Shown here: positions 44,273 through 54,078 of the stretch, one piece after another | Layout: each line of letters opens with the position of its first letter | How positions within the stretch are numbered: position 1 is the first letter of the stretch | Source: Martinezella tropici | GTDB taxonomy: Bacteria; Pseudomonadota; Alphaproteobacteria; Rhizobiales; Rhizobiaceae | Assembly (NCBI RefSeq): GCF_008370325.1 | Contig: NZ_VNIP01000011.1 | Location: 372,001 to 436,000, forward strand | Direction of reading: 5' to 3' | Length of the DNA stretch: 64,000 nucleotides | Translations under genes and position numbers: made by a program | The notes under the pieces: generated by a model | Databases searched by the model: none | The model's input: the letters and a program-made list of their open reading frames with translations, nothing else | Told to the model about the DNA's origin: nothing

Positions 44273-44959
44273 ATGAAAACCATGCTCAAAGTTCTGAACG
44301 CCACCATCATTGCAGCAGCCGTCGCCACGCCGGCCCTCTCGGCCGATCTCAAGGTGACGTTTGCCAAGAGCAACGGCCGGATGATGCTGCCGGAAAACGC
44401 CTCCTGCATTTCGACGGGATCCGACAAGTCGGCTCCTGGGCCGAACAAGAGCCTTGCCGTATCCTGGTCGAAGGGGCCGAAGGGAACGCGCTCCTATGCG
44501 TTGACCATGGTCGATCCCGACGTGCCTACGGATTTCTCGCTGTTCAACAAGGCCGACAAGACCATTCCCAAGGATTTCAAGCGGATGGAATTCGTTCACT
44601 GGGTGTTGGCCGACATTCCTGCGTCGCGCACCAGCCTCGCAGAAGCTACGGACGGAAACGGCCCCTCGGCGGGCGGCCTGCCGCTCGAGCGCACCGCCTA
44701 CGGACGGCGCGGCCAGAACGGCGCCGGCGGCGGCAACTTGAAGGACGGGCCGCATGGCGGTTATATGGGCGCCTGCCCTCCCTGGAACGACGAGCGCGTC
44801 CACAGCTACCACGTCACCGTCTATGCGCTCGATGTCGACCGACTGAACGTGCCAGACCTCTTCACCCGCGCCGACCTCATCGCCGCTGCAAAGGGTCATA
44901 TCCTGGCCTCGGGCAGCCGCGAACTGTTTTACACATTGAATGCAAAGGCCGAGAAATGA
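44273..44959 (+). CDS. Exported YbhB/YbcL (PEBP) family protein
   Basis: A 228-residue PEBP-fold protein with a signal peptide (MKTMLKVLNATIIAAAVATPALSA). The family ligand-binding region is visible as DPDVPT and HWVLADIP, with the GPCPP-like motif replaced by ACPPWNDERVHSYHVTVYALD. Its role is unclear. The stop overlaps the following MFS gene by 4 bases (ATGA), suggesting coexpression. Confidence 0.89.
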   Translation: MKTMLKVLNATIIAAAVATPALSADLKVTFAKSNGRMMLPENASCISTGSDKSAPGPNKSLAVSWSKGPKGTRSYALTMVDPDVPTDFSLFNKADKTIPKDFKRMEFVHWVLADIPASRTSLAEATDGNGPSAGGLPLERTAYGRRGQNGAGGGNLKDGPHGGYMGACPPWNDERVHSYHVTVYALDVDRLNVPDLFTRADLIAAAKGHILASGSRELFYTLNAKAEK

Positions 44960-46185
44960 CCGAGACGAGATGGGATGCGGCAGTAACAGCCGAGCCGGAA
45001 ACCGCTCATTGGATGCGAAACCTGATCATCTGCCTCGTCGGCTCGTTCACGACGATCGTGGCCATGACACTGCTGCTCCCCTTCCTGCCGCTCTATGTCG
45101 AAGAGCTCGGCGTCGGCGATAAAGCCGCGATCGTGCAATGGTCAGGCATCGCCTATGGCGCCACCTTCTTTGCCGCCGCTTTCGTCGCGCCGCTCTGGGG
45201 GCGGCTCGGCGATATCTACGGCCGTAAGCTGATGCTGATCCGCGCGAGCCTCGGCATGACAGTCGCGATCTCGCTGATGGGCATGGCCGGCAATGTCTGG
45301 CAGCTGGTGGCGCTGCGCCTGTTCACCGGTCTTGCCGGCGGCTATGCCTCGGGGTCGATGGTGCTGGTGGCCGCGCAGACGCCGAAGCATCGCTCGGCTT
45401 GGGCGCTAGGCACGCTGTCCGCCGGCATCATGGCCGGCAATCTTGTCGGACCGCTGATCGGCGGTGCCCTGCCGCCGATTATCGGCATTCGCGGCACCTT
45501 CCTGCTTGCCGGCGGCGTGATCTTCTTCACCTTCCTGGCGACGACCTTCCTGATCAAGGAAGAGAAATCCACGGCTCGGAAGAAGGCGGCGAAGGCAAGC
45601 GGCAGCTGGGCCTCCATTCCGGACAAGCGCCCGGTCATCGCCATGCTGTCGCTCGGCCTGCTGCTGATGCTCGCCAATATGTCGATCGAGCCGATCATCA
45701 CAGTCTATGTCGCGCAGTTCGTCAGCGACACGCAAGTAACGATGGTTTCAGGCGTCGTCATGGCCGCAGCAGCACTCGGCAGCATCCTGTCGGCCTCGTG
45801 GCTCGGCAAGCTCGCCGACCGCATCGGCCATTGGAGCGTCATTATGGCCGCCCTTGCTGTTGCGGCGCTCTTGTTGATCCCGCAGGCTTTCGTGACCTCC
45901 GCCTGGCAGTTGATCGCGCTGCGCTTCCTGATGGGCGTAGCGCTCGGCGGCCTTTTGCCCTGCATTACCGCCGTCATCCGCCACAATGTTCCGGATGGGG
46001 CGACTGGCAGCATCCTCGGCCTTTCCATCTCGTCCCAATATGTCGGCCAGGTGGCAGGCCCCGTCATGGGCGGCTTTGTCGGTGGGCACATCGGTATGCG
46101 CGCCGTGTTCCTCGGAACCTGCGTGCTACTGGCGATCGGCGCCGTCTATTGCTGGTGGGTGCGCCCGAAGAAAGAGACAGAGTAA
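44956..46185 (+). CDS. MFS transporter (DHA1-like)
   Basis: A 409-residue major facilitator with 12 helices. The conserved loop 2-3 motif is LWGRLGDIYGRKLMLI, with GALPPIIGIRGTFLLAGG in the first half. It is probably a proton-driven exporter of small molecules. The gene is translationally coupled to the PEBP gene. Confidence 0.92.
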   Translation: MTETRWDAAVTAEPETAHWMRNLIICLVGSFTTIVAMTLLLPFLPLYVEELGVGDKAAIVQWSGIAYGATFFAAAFVAPLWGRLGDIYGRKLMLIRASLGMTVAISLMGMAGNVWQLVALRLFTGLAGGYASGSMVLVAAQTPKHRSAWALGTLSAGIMAGNLVGPLIGGALPPIIGIRGTFLLAGGVIFFTFLATTFLIKEEKSTARKKAAKASGSWASIPDKRPVIAMLSLGLLLMLANMSIEPIITVYVAQFVSDTQVTMVSGVVMAAAALGSILSASWLGKLADRIGHWSVIMAALAVAALLLIPQAFVTSAWQLIALRFLMGVALGGLLPCITAVIRHNVPDGATGSILGLSISSQYVGQVAGPVMGGFVGGHIGMRAVFLGTCVLLAIGAVYCWWVRPKKETE

Positions 46186-46190
46186 CACCG

Positions 46191-46442
46191 TCAGCGAAAA
46201 TCGCTGGCCGTCAGGATGTAGAGGCGCCGCCGCGTGTAGCCGTAGGCTTTCGCCGCGGCCTTCTGGATCACATCGCGCCCGGCATCGAAGGCGGCAAGAT
46301 AGCCTGCTTCGGTGCTGGCACCCGGAAAGACATTCGCATCAACGAGAAATGGAACCTCGAACATGCCGTCATAACCGATGAAACGGATACGCTTTGTCGA
46401 AGCGTCGTAGCTGCGGCTGCGGTTGGGAAAACTCAGGCTCAT
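46191..46442 (-). CDS. DUF1488 family protein
   Basis: An 83-residue protein starting MSLSFPNRSRSYDASTKRIRFIGYDG, the DUF1488 pattern; the ATG at 46442 has GAGG about 9 bases upstream. It is a small cytosolic family of unknown function. It converges on the MFS gene. Confidence 0.82.
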   Translation of the reverse strand: MSLSFPNRSRSYDASTKRIRFIGYDGMFEVPFLVDANVFPGASTEAGYLAAFDAGRDVIQKAAAKAYGYTRRRLYILTASDFR

Positions 46443-46512
46443 CGTCGACAACCTCATAACAAAACAAATCCAGCCGACCGACGAAGGCCGACGGCTTCAA
46501 TCGCTTCCGATG

Positions 46513-46635
46513 TCACCAGGTCAATCCGAACAGCATCGAATAGATGACGAACCCAACCGCCGCGACGACACAGAGCTGCAAGAACAGCCCGTAGTAGTCG
46601 AAAAGATAGACAGAAGGAGGAAGAGAGATTTTCAT
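46513..46635 (-). CDS. Small single-span membrane protein (40 aa)
   Basis: A 40-codon gene MKISLPPSVYLFDYYGLFLQ...FGLTW with one transmembrane helix and an almost perfect AAGGAGG 5 bases before the ATG. The short soluble N-terminus precedes LQLCVVAAVGFVIYSML. It has no recognised family but its ribosome site and membrane segment argue that it is translated. Confidence 0.68.
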   Translation of the reverse strand: MKISLPPSVYLFDYYGLFLQLCVVAAVGFVIYSMLFGLTW

Positions 46636-46777
46636 GGCGGCCTCCTTAGTGGTTATGCCGACCACATTCAGAATAGCACAGAAACGGCTTTTACGCCGTT
46701 TATTTCGGATTGAGTTCACGCGTAAATATTGTCGACTTGGATCTTTGCCTTAGTCCCGACAGCATTGGAGAAATGCG

Positions 46778-47313
46778 GTGCTTCCGACTTTTGAAACCGA
46801 CCGCCTGATCCTGCGTCCGCGCATTATGAAGGATATCGACGATTGCCTGGCTATGGATCGCGATCCGGAAGTAACACGCTTCATTCCAGGCCCGTGGCAG
46901 GACGAGGATGCGCACCGAACCTTCGTGAAAGGTCGGATCGAAGCGGATTTCGGCAATGGCCTGGGTTATTGGTCGATCCGCGCCAGAGAAAATCCCGAGC
47001 AGTTCCTCGGCTGGATATTGCTGATACCCGCCGACGCTATCGGGCCTGATATCGAGATCGGATGGCGGCGAACAGACTTGCCTGGGGCAAGGGCTATGCG
47101 ACGGAGGCGGCAAAGCCCGTTCTTGACCACGCCTTCCAGACACTCAAACTCGATCGCGTCATTGCCGATATCGCCCCAGGGAACGCGGCATCCGTCCGCG
47201 TCGCACAAAAGCTCGGCCTGTCGCAGCCGCGCAAGATGACTTATCACGACGAGGCCTTCGCTTCCTACAGCATGACGAGGGCTGCCTTCGAAGCCGAGAC
47301 CGCGAGGCAATGA
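46778..47313 (+). pseudogene. Frameshifted RimJ-type GNAT acetyltransferase
   Basis: The first part encodes TDRLILRPRIMKDIDDCLAMDRDPEVTRFIPG and later IGPDIEIGWR; the acetyl-CoA motif AWGKGYATEAAKPVLDHAF, which should follow, is in the next frame from about 47080. One base appears to be missing around TTGCCTGG (47078-47085). The two segments together match one RimJ/RimL-like protein of about 178 residues. It is either a true pseudogene or a sequencing error. Confidence 0.82.
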
Positions 47314-47340
47314 TCCATCGCCTCGGCGGTCGACGGTTGC

Positions 47341-48228
47341 TCACTCTTCGCTGACGCTGCGCCCATGCGCCCAATTCATGTAAAGCTCCAGCGCCTTGCG
47401 GGCGACAGGCCCTTCCTGGAATTCTCGATCATCGAGGCGATTGACGCTGACGACCTTGGAATAATTGCCTGTCGTGAAGATCTCGTCGGCAGCCATGAAC
47501 TGTTCGACGGACAGGGTCTCCTCGCGAACATCGAAACCTTCCTGGCGCAGCAGGCCGATGACGCGGGCGCGGGTGATGCCGGCAAGGAAGGTGCGGTTGG
47601 CAACCGGCGTATAGACGATGCCATCCTTGACCATGAAGACGTTGGAGGATGCCGTCTCGACGACATTGCCGTTCATGTCGCGCACGAGCGCATTGTTGAA
47701 ACCGCGGCTCCGCGCTTCCAGGATCATGCGGCCGCTGTTCGGATAAAGCGAACCGGCCTTGGCGTCGGTCATCGCCGTTTCCGGCGACGGGCGGCGGAAG
47801 GGCGAGACTGTCAGCGTAATGCCGCCGGTGCCGCCGAGCGGCGCCTCGAAGAGGCAGAGGGCGAAGCGTGTCGATTCCGCATCGACGGCGACGACGTTGC
47901 CCGGCGAGCCGTGCTCACCCCAATACATCGGTTTGATGTAGATCGGCGTCTTGCCGTCGAATTTCCTGATGCCTTCCCAGGCGAGCGCCTCGATCTCTTC
48001 AGCCGCCTTCACCGGATTGAGCCCCATGGCCACAGCCGAACGATTGATGCGGTGGCAGTGCAGATCGAGATCGGGCGCGATGCCATCGAACCAGCGTGCA
48101 CCGTCGAACACCGTCGAGCCAAGCCACATGGCATGCGAGGTCGGCCCGATCAGCGGCGGATTGCCGGAAAGCCATTCTCCTTCGACATAGGTCCAGGTGG
48201 TGGTGCGGGGCGATGTATCGACTGCCAT
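47341..48228 (-). CDS. ilvE: Branched-chain amino-acid aminotransferase
   Basis: A 295-residue class IV PLP enzyme that transfers the amino group between Val, Leu or Ile and 2-oxoglutarate. The PLP Lys is K157 in MTDAKAGSLY; E196 or so in GNVVETASSN binds the ring N. The N-terminus has GPTSHAMWLGSTVFDGAR, typical of class IV members. D-amino-acid transaminases and ADC lyases share the fold, so substrate is by similarity. Confidence 0.89.
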   Translation of the reverse strand: MAVDTSPRTTTWTYVEGEWLSGNPPLIGPTSHAMWLGSTVFDGARWFDGIAPDLDLHCHRINRSAVAMGLNPVKAAEEIEALAWEGIRKFDGKTPIYIKPMYWGEHGSPGNVVAVDAESTRFALCLFEAPLGGTGGITLTVSPFRRPSPETAMTDAKAGSLYPNSGRMILEARSRGFNNALVRDMNGNVVETASSNVFMVKDGIVYTPVANRTFLAGITRARVIGLLRQEGFDVREETLSVEQFMAADEIFTTGNYSKVVSVNRLDDREFQEGPVARKALELYMNWAHGRSVSEE

Positions 48229-48434
48229 GGTGGTTCCTCTCTTAAGTGGCGAGAAGCAAATAACCGCACAATCCCTGGGTCAAGCGGAAACTACGCGGCA
48301 AAATTCATTTGCAACAAAGCGCCCGATACCGCATTCACAGCGCAATTTTCATGCGTCGAAACAACAGCTTGACGAATAGATCCATCAGGGAAAATGATCG
48401 ATCGGACAGATCTCAGCGAAGAACGAGAATTCCC

Positions 48435-49475
48435 ATGAAAGCCATGTATTACGAGGCCTTTGAGGCAACGCCCGAAATCCGCACCCTGCCCGATCCGACA
48501 CCAGGCGAGGACGGCGTCGTCATCGCCGTCGGCGCGACCGGGCTTTGCCGCAGCGACTGGCATGGCTGGATGGGTCATGATTCGGATATCAAGCTGCCGC
48601 ATGTGCCGGGCCATGAGCTTGCCGGCAAGGTGGTGGCGACCGGCCGCGGCGTCGTCCGCTTCAAGGTCGGCGATCGCGTCACCGTTCCCTTCGTATCGGG
48701 CTGCGGCCATTGCGCCGAATGCCATTCCGGCAATCAGCAGGTTTGCCCCAGCCAGTTCCAGCCCGGCTTTACCCACTGGGGTTCCTTCGCCGAATATGTC
48801 GCCATCGACTATGCCGACACCAATCTCGTCCACCTGCCCGAGACGGTCGATGACGCGACAGCGGCGAGCCTCGGCTGCCGCTTTGCCACCTCCTTCCGCG
48901 CCGTTGCCGACCAGGCCAGGACCCGTCCCGGCGAATGGATCGCCGTGCATGGCTGCGGAGGCGTCGGCCTATCGGCGATCATGATCGCCAGCGCGCTTGG
49001 CGCCAATGCCATCGCCATCGACATTTCCGACGAGAAGCTTGCCTTCGCCCGCGAGTGCGGCGCGGTGGCGACGATCAATGCGGCAGAGATCGCCAATGTG
49101 GCGGAGGCGGTGCGCGAGATCACCAAGGGCGGCGCGCACGTCTCGATCGATGCGCTCGGCCATCCCACGACCTGCTTCAACTCCATCAAGAACCTGCGAC
49201 GGCGCGGCCGGCATGTGCAGGTCGGCCTGATGCTCGGTGACTATGCGACGCCACAGATCCCGATGGCGCAGGTCATCGGCCATGAGCTCGAGATCTACGG
49301 CAGCCACGGCATGCAGGCCTGGCGCTACGATGCCATGCTCGACATGCTCGCCGCCGGCAAGATCGCGCCGCAGAAGCTGATCGGCCGCAGGATAAGCCTG
49401 GAAGAGGCCGTTCCGGCGCTGATGACCCTGGATAAGGCCGAAGGCAAAGGCATCAGCGTTATTACACGGTTCTGA
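48435..49475 (+). CDS. Zinc-dependent alcohol dehydrogenase family protein
   Basis: A 346-residue MDR enzyme. The catalytic zinc is bound by C37 (GLCRSDWHGW) and HE in PGHELAGKV. The structural zinc uses the four Cys of SGCGHCAECHSGNQQVC. The cofactor domain has AVHGCGGVGLSAI. ATG at 48435 gives the usual MKAMYYEAF start. Substrate unknown. Confidence 0.92.
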   Translation: MKAMYYEAFEATPEIRTLPDPTPGEDGVVIAVGATGLCRSDWHGWMGHDSDIKLPHVPGHELAGKVVATGRGVVRFKVGDRVTVPFVSGCGHCAECHSGNQQVCPSQFQPGFTHWGSFAEYVAIDYADTNLVHLPETVDDATAASLGCRFATSFRAVADQARTRPGEWIAVHGCGGVGLSAIMIASALGANAIAIDISDEKLAFARECGAVATINAAEIANVAEAVREITKGGAHVSIDALGHPTTCFNSIKNLRRRGRHVQVGLMLGDYATPQIPMAQVIGHELEIYGSHGMQAWRYDAMLDMLAAGKIAPQKLIGRRISLEEAVPALMTLDKAEGKGISVITRF

Positions 49476-49532
49476 TATATCCCGGTGCTATGCGCATCGG
49501 GGGAAACGGCAATCTAGGAAGAGGATATGCTC

Positions 49533-50303
49533 ATGGCATGGTCTGCCGGCCAATATGTTAAATTCGAGGATGAACGCACGCGCCCGGCACGGGACCTTTT
49601 GGCGCAGGTGCCGCTGGAGCGCGTCGAACAAGCGATCGACCTCGGTTGCGGCCCCGGCAATTCGACCGAGCTGATCGTCGAACGATACGGTGCCACGAAT
49701 GTCTCCGGCCTCGACAGTGACGACAACATGCTGGAGGCCGCGCGCAAGCGCCTGCCCGGCACGAATTTCGTCAAGGCCGATCTTGCCACGTGGCGGCCGC
49801 AAGAACCCGTGGATCTACTCTTTGCCAACGCCGTGTTTCAGTGGCTACCTGATCATCTCGATATTCTCGATCATCTGATGGACGGACTGAAGCCCGGCGG
49901 TGTGCTTGCCGTTCAGATGCCTGATAATCTGACCGAGCAGAGCCATCTGATGATGGAGGAGACCGGCAAGCACGGACCCTGGAGCGATGCTTTCGCAAAG
50001 AAAAGCGTGCGGCGCAATCCGCTGCCGGCACCCTCGGTCTATTACAACAGGTTGATCGGCAAATCGGCCCGGGTCGATATCTGGCACACCAACTACAATC
50101 ACGCGCTGGAGAATGCCGCGGCCATCGTCGAATGGATGAAGGGCACGGGCCTGCGGCCCTACCTCGACCATGCCGGCGCAGAGCATCGCGATGCCTTCGC
50201 TGCCGAATATCTGAAGCACATCGAAAAGGCCTATCCGCCGCTCGTCGACGGCAAGGTGCTGCTGCGATTTCCCCGGTTTTTCATGGTAGCGGTGAAGAAA
50301 TAG
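49533..50303 (+). CDS. tam: Trans-aconitate 2-methyltransferase
   Basis: A 256-residue SAM methyltransferase. The N-terminus MAWSAGQYVKFEDERTRPARDLL and the FQWLPDH motif match Tam, which methylates trans-aconitate, a by-product of cis-aconitate in the TCA cycle. SAM-binding motif is DLGCGPGNST. The second ATG (49533) is spaced better from AGGA than the first. Confidence 0.91.
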   Translation: MAWSAGQYVKFEDERTRPARDLLAQVPLERVEQAIDLGCGPGNSTELIVERYGATNVSGLDSDDNMLEAARKRLPGTNFVKADLATWRPQEPVDLLFANAVFQWLPDHLDILDHLMDGLKPGGVLAVQMPDNLTEQSHLMMEETGKHGPWSDAFAKKSVRRNPLPAPSVYYNRLIGKSARVDIWHTNYNHALENAAAIVEWMKGTGLRPYLDHAGAEHRDAFAAEYLKHIEKAYPPLVDGKVLLRFPRFFMVAVKK

Positions 50304-50475
50304 GCAGTTTGCCAGCGCTCCGATCTTGGCTGGCGGCGGTGCGTCGATCCCATCGACAACCGGCGTCAGCCCGCGCTAGAACACCTGCAGCCGAGGCTAA
50401 AACAGCAACAGGCCCGAGGAGATAGTCGATGCCCCCCAGAAATCCGCTCCATGTTTGTCAGAAGGAGATGCGCCT

Positions 50476-51996
50476 ATGACCACCCCCGACGTCGCGCCCG
50501 CCCCACCCCTGACATTCGTGATTTTCGGCGCTGCCGGCGATCTTACCCGGCGCCTGCTGATCCCGACGCTGATCAACATGACCCGCAGCGGGCTCGTCGG
50601 AGAGGATTTGCACATTCTCGGTGTCGGCATAGAGACCGGCGGCGTCGACATGCTGCTGGACCGCCTGGAATCATTCCTGAAGACCTCCGGCGACATGGAC
50701 GATCCGGAACGGCAAGCGGCATGGCAAAGCCTGCGCAAGCGCATCAGCTACATCTCGGGCGACTTCACGCAGAATGGCGTCTACAAGGAGATTACCGATC
50801 ACCTCTCGCATGCGCCAAGCGCCAATGCGGCTTTCTATTTTGCCGTGCCGCCGCGCTTCTTCGGCGATATCGCCGAAAAGCTCTCCGAAAACGGGCTGAT
50901 GAACGAGGCGACCGGCGCCTTCCGCCGCATCGCGATCGAAAAGCCCTTCGGCCATGATCTTGCCTCCGCACAAGCGCTGAATGCGCGGCTTCTCAATCAT
51001 GTTGCGGAAAGCCAGATCTATCGCATCGATCATTTCCTCGGCAAGGAAACCGTCCAGAACATCATGACGACGCGCTTCGCCAACATGATGATCGAGGCGC
51101 TATGGAACAACAACTATATCGACCACGTGCAGATCACGGCGGCCGAGGTGGTCGATGTCGGCATGCGCGGCAAGTTCTACGATGCGACCGGCGCGCTGCG
51201 CGACATGGTGCCGAACCATCTCTTTCAGCTGCTGGCCATGGTGGCGATGGAGCCGCCGAACAGCTTCGATGCGGAATCGATCCGCAACGAAAAGGGCAAG
51301 GTGCTGAAAGCCCTGCGCCTCTATTCGCGCGAGGAAGCGGCCAAGAACGGCGTGCGCGGCGCCTATACGGCCGGTCCGCTCGCCGGACACGATCTGCCCG
51401 CCTATACCGAGACCGCAGACGTCGCGCCTGACAGCAATACCGAAACCTTCGTGGCGCTGAAGCTGTTCGTCGATACCTGGCGCTGGGCCGGCGTGCCCTT
51501 CTACCTGCGCACCGGCAAGGCGATGAAGGCACGCGATACGGAAGTGGTCATCACCTTCCGGCAGGTGCCTTTCGCCCAATTCCCACGCCACGAATCCCGC
51601 CCCGAATTGCCGCCGAACAGGCTCATCATCCAGGTGCAGCCCGACGAGGGACTAGACATGGAAATCTCGATCAAGTCGCCGGGGCTGGTGCTGAAAACCG
51701 CGCCGGTCTCGCTCGACTTCCGCTATGCCGACAATTTCGATATCGGCAAGCAGACCGGCTATGAAAGCCTGTTTTACGAACTCTTCGTCGGCGACCAGAC
51801 CCTGTTCCAGCGCGCCGACGGCATCGAAGCCGGCTGGGCGGCCGTGCAGCCCTTCCTCGACCTCTGGGCAGAAGGCGTCAGGCCCGACCCCTATGCGCCT
51901 GGCAGCACGGGTCCTGCCTGCGCCGACGAACTCATCGAACGCGACGGCCGCACATGGCATCAGATCGACGGAACGCCGAAGGGCAGAAAAGTTTAG
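50476..51996 (+). CDS. zwf: Glucose-6-phosphate 1-dehydrogenase
   Basis: A 506-residue enzyme oxidising glucose 6-phosphate with NAD(P)+. FGAAGDLTRRLL binds the nucleotide and RIDHFLGKE contains the catalytic His (about residue 186). The start at 50476 follows AAGGAG with 8-base spacing. It is not flanked by pgl or edd, so it may be a second paralogue. Confidence 0.94.
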   Translation: MTTPDVAPAPPLTFVIFGAAGDLTRRLLIPTLINMTRSGLVGEDLHILGVGIETGGVDMLLDRLESFLKTSGDMDDPERQAAWQSLRKRISYISGDFTQNGVYKEITDHLSHAPSANAAFYFAVPPRFFGDIAEKLSENGLMNEATGAFRRIAIEKPFGHDLASAQALNARLLNHVAESQIYRIDHFLGKETVQNIMTTRFANMMIEALWNNNYIDHVQITAAEVVDVGMRGKFYDATGALRDMVPNHLFQLLAMVAMEPPNSFDAESIRNEKGKVLKALRLYSREEAAKNGVRGAYTAGPLAGHDLPAYTETADVAPDSNTETFVALKLFVDTWRWAGVPFYLRTGKAMKARDTEVVITFRQVPFAQFPRHESRPELPPNRLIIQVQPDEGLDMEISIKSPGLVLKTAPVSLDFRYADNFDIGKQTGYESLFYELFVGDQTLFQRADGIEAGWAAVQPFLDLWAEGVRPDPYAPGSTGPACADELIERDGRTWHQIDGTPKGRKV

Positions 51997-52047
51997 GACC
52001 GAAAGGGTCGGTGTCCATGGATACCGGCCCAGACAGCCGCAACCTTA

Positions 52048-52371
52048 TCAGTTCTTCGCCGTCGATTTTGAACAGTCCACTGCGGCAATTGTGAAGTTGT
52101 CCGAATTTTGAATCGTCTCTCTAAGGACGGCACAGCCAGTCGCCGCTTCCATCGCTTTCACGTTGCCAGCGTAGATGGTCGGATCAATAACAAGCAGCGA
52201 TGCTCCAGTAGGGCGATTTAGACCCGCTTGCCAGGAATTCTTGTTCGAAAGCGGCCTGACCGAATATTCGACACCGTCAATTTTAACAACTTTTGATCCT
52301 GGGAAATAGCTTGAAACACCTTGGCAACCAGCCAATCCAATAAGTGCAAATACTGTAAAAAACCGTTTCAT
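52048..52371 (-). CDS. Small AT-rich lipoprotein gene
   Basis: A 107-residue lipoprotein: MKRFFTVFALIGLAGC gives the signal and lipobox, with Cys16 as the lipidated residue. The mature part has DGVEYSVRPLSNKNSWQAG and two later Cys. Base composition (about 47% GC by eye) is clearly lower than in its neighbours, and codon use includes many A/T endings, suggesting recent acquisition. No family recognised. Confidence 0.76.
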   Translation of the reverse strand: MKRFFTVFALIGLAGCQGVSSYFPGSKVVKIDGVEYSVRPLSNKNSWQAGLNRPTGASLLVIDPTIYAGNVKAMEAATGCAVLRETIQNSDNFTIAAVDCSKSTAKN

Positions 52372-52551
52372 GTTATACTTTTACCCCGAAAAGAGTTTTG
52401 ATATCGATTATAATGTGCGCGCAAGAGTTGCAAGCCCGCTTCGGTGTGCGACGTATATACATTTGCGCGGGGGATAAGCCCTGGTGATCACATTGATCGG
52501 CCTATCGCCGACAACGGCTTTGTCGCTCTCGGATAGCGCAGGTCACCTTAC

Positions 52552-53907
52552 TTATGCGGTTAACGCAATCCGAACCTGCAATGCACTCCCCATGAAGGGG
52601 CGGTCCGCGGCGCCGCCCTGACCATGGCCCATGGCCCATCGTTCAGGCCATATGGTGCGCTCGAGACCAGTTGCCGAAGCGCCCTTGAGCGAGCTCCATC
52701 CATGGTCGGTCAGCATACGAAAGAGCATGCCACCAGGCCCCATGCCGGCGTGCAGGGCAATATCGATATCGAATGGATGGCCCGGAGCGAGATCAGGTCC
52801 GAACCAGTAATGCGGACTACGGCCGGGATCGCGGCCAAGGACCAATGTCAATGTCTGTTGGGAACCACGCAGGCCCAGCCAGACGGGGGCGATCTCCTGG
52901 TTTTCGAAAGCAGAAAATAGCGTTTGCGCCGGTGCATGCGCCTCGTCCGCCAAGCATCCGGAGATCCGGAGATGAACGATATAGTTGTCGCCCTTGAGAC
53001 CGCTAAAATCGGCTCCATTCAATCCGGGCGACAAATGTCGCAACGTTTCGGCTGATTTGAGCGGCCATTGCAGCCGCTCGCGAACGATGCCGTCGGTATC
53101 GAGCACTTGATAGCGAAATCCGTCCGCGTCCAATGCAGCCTGGATACAATGGAGATATTCCACGCCTTCCGGCATCCGGTGCGCTGTCCCTGCTCCCGCC
53201 GTGCAAAGCTGCAAGACGCCGCGGTGAACCTGAACGTCGAAGACCAGCATATGACTGCAGACATAAGCCAGGACATCGGTCTCCACGAGAATATCCCAGA
53301 ACGGCTTTGCATATTCGTGACCGATTTCCCGTTGGTATGTGCCGGAATAGCCGTTGACGGGAAAAACAGGGTGATGACCCAGCACGATCTTATGTTTGGC
53401 ATCAGAATGCGCCTTCAGCGTCGCTTCCAACCATTTCGTCTCGACATGCCCTTCACCGCCGAGCCCAGTCCACAACGTATGCACGAACACCAGCAGCAGA
53501 TCGCCGCGACGAACCCAGTAGGATAGTCCCTCCTGACCTCCTGGCCCGTTCTCCGGCAGCTGAAGCAGCTCGCGGAAAATCCGCTCGCTCATCTCGTCAT
53601 AGGTCGTATGGTTGCCTGTCGTATGCCAAAGCGGCGTTTTCTGGCGATCGAGCCACGCCATCTCGTGATCGAGCCAATGCCGCCATTGCGCCCGCAATGC
53701 TTCCGGATCCGCCGTTAGCCCGATGATCTCGTCTCCCGGAAACAGAATGAATTCCGGCGGCGGATCCAACAGGCGCACCACCGCATTGACCGCGGCAAAC
53801 GTCTTTTCATGCAGTGCGCCGGGGATGCCGGAACAGGAATCGCCGTAGAGAACGAATTGGTGGCCCGGCCCCGTGGGCACAAGCGAAGAGACGGAACCTA
53901 CCGGCAT
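52552..53907 (-). CDS. Metallophosphoesterase with C-terminal beta domain
   Basis: A 451-residue protein. The N-terminal calcineurin-like domain has YGDSCSG, LFPGDEI, TTGNHTTYD, VLGHHP and SHMLVFDV. The C-terminal 160 residues look like a beta-sandwich with WLGLRGSQQTLTLVLGRDP and may bind carbohydrate. No signal peptide is seen. Substrate unknown. Confidence 0.82.
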   Translation of the reverse strand: MPVGSVSSLVPTGPGHQFVLYGDSCSGIPGALHEKTFAAVNAVVRLLDPPPEFILFPGDEIIGLTADPEALRAQWRHWLDHEMAWLDRQKTPLWHTTGNHTTYDEMSERIFRELLQLPENGPGGQEGLSYWVRRGDLLLVFVHTLWTGLGGEGHVETKWLEATLKAHSDAKHKIVLGHHPVFPVNGYSGTYQREIGHEYAKPFWDILVETDVLAYVCSHMLVFDVQVHRGVLQLCTAGAGTAHRMPEGVEYLHCIQAALDADGFRYQVLDTDGIVRERLQWPLKSAETLRHLSPGLNGADFSGLKGDNYIVHLRISGCLADEAHAPAQTLFSAFENQEIAPVWLGLRGSQQTLTLVLGRDPGRSPHYWFGPDLAPGHPFDIDIALHAGMGPGGMLFRMLTDHGWSSLKGASATGLERTIWPERWAMGHGQGGAADRPFMGSALQVRIALTA

Positions 53908-54078
53908 GAAGCGACCTCTCCAAAAACGACGGCCCTCGCCCGTGTCAGAGCGAAGGCCGGAAGATTAAAGGAACGAGCACCGATACGGCGGGCTCCGCAT
54001 GCACAGTTTCGGGACCGAGGCTCTATCGAACCGTCCGCGCGGACGGCTTTCAACGCCCAAGAAGGCGCTACCCTTACC

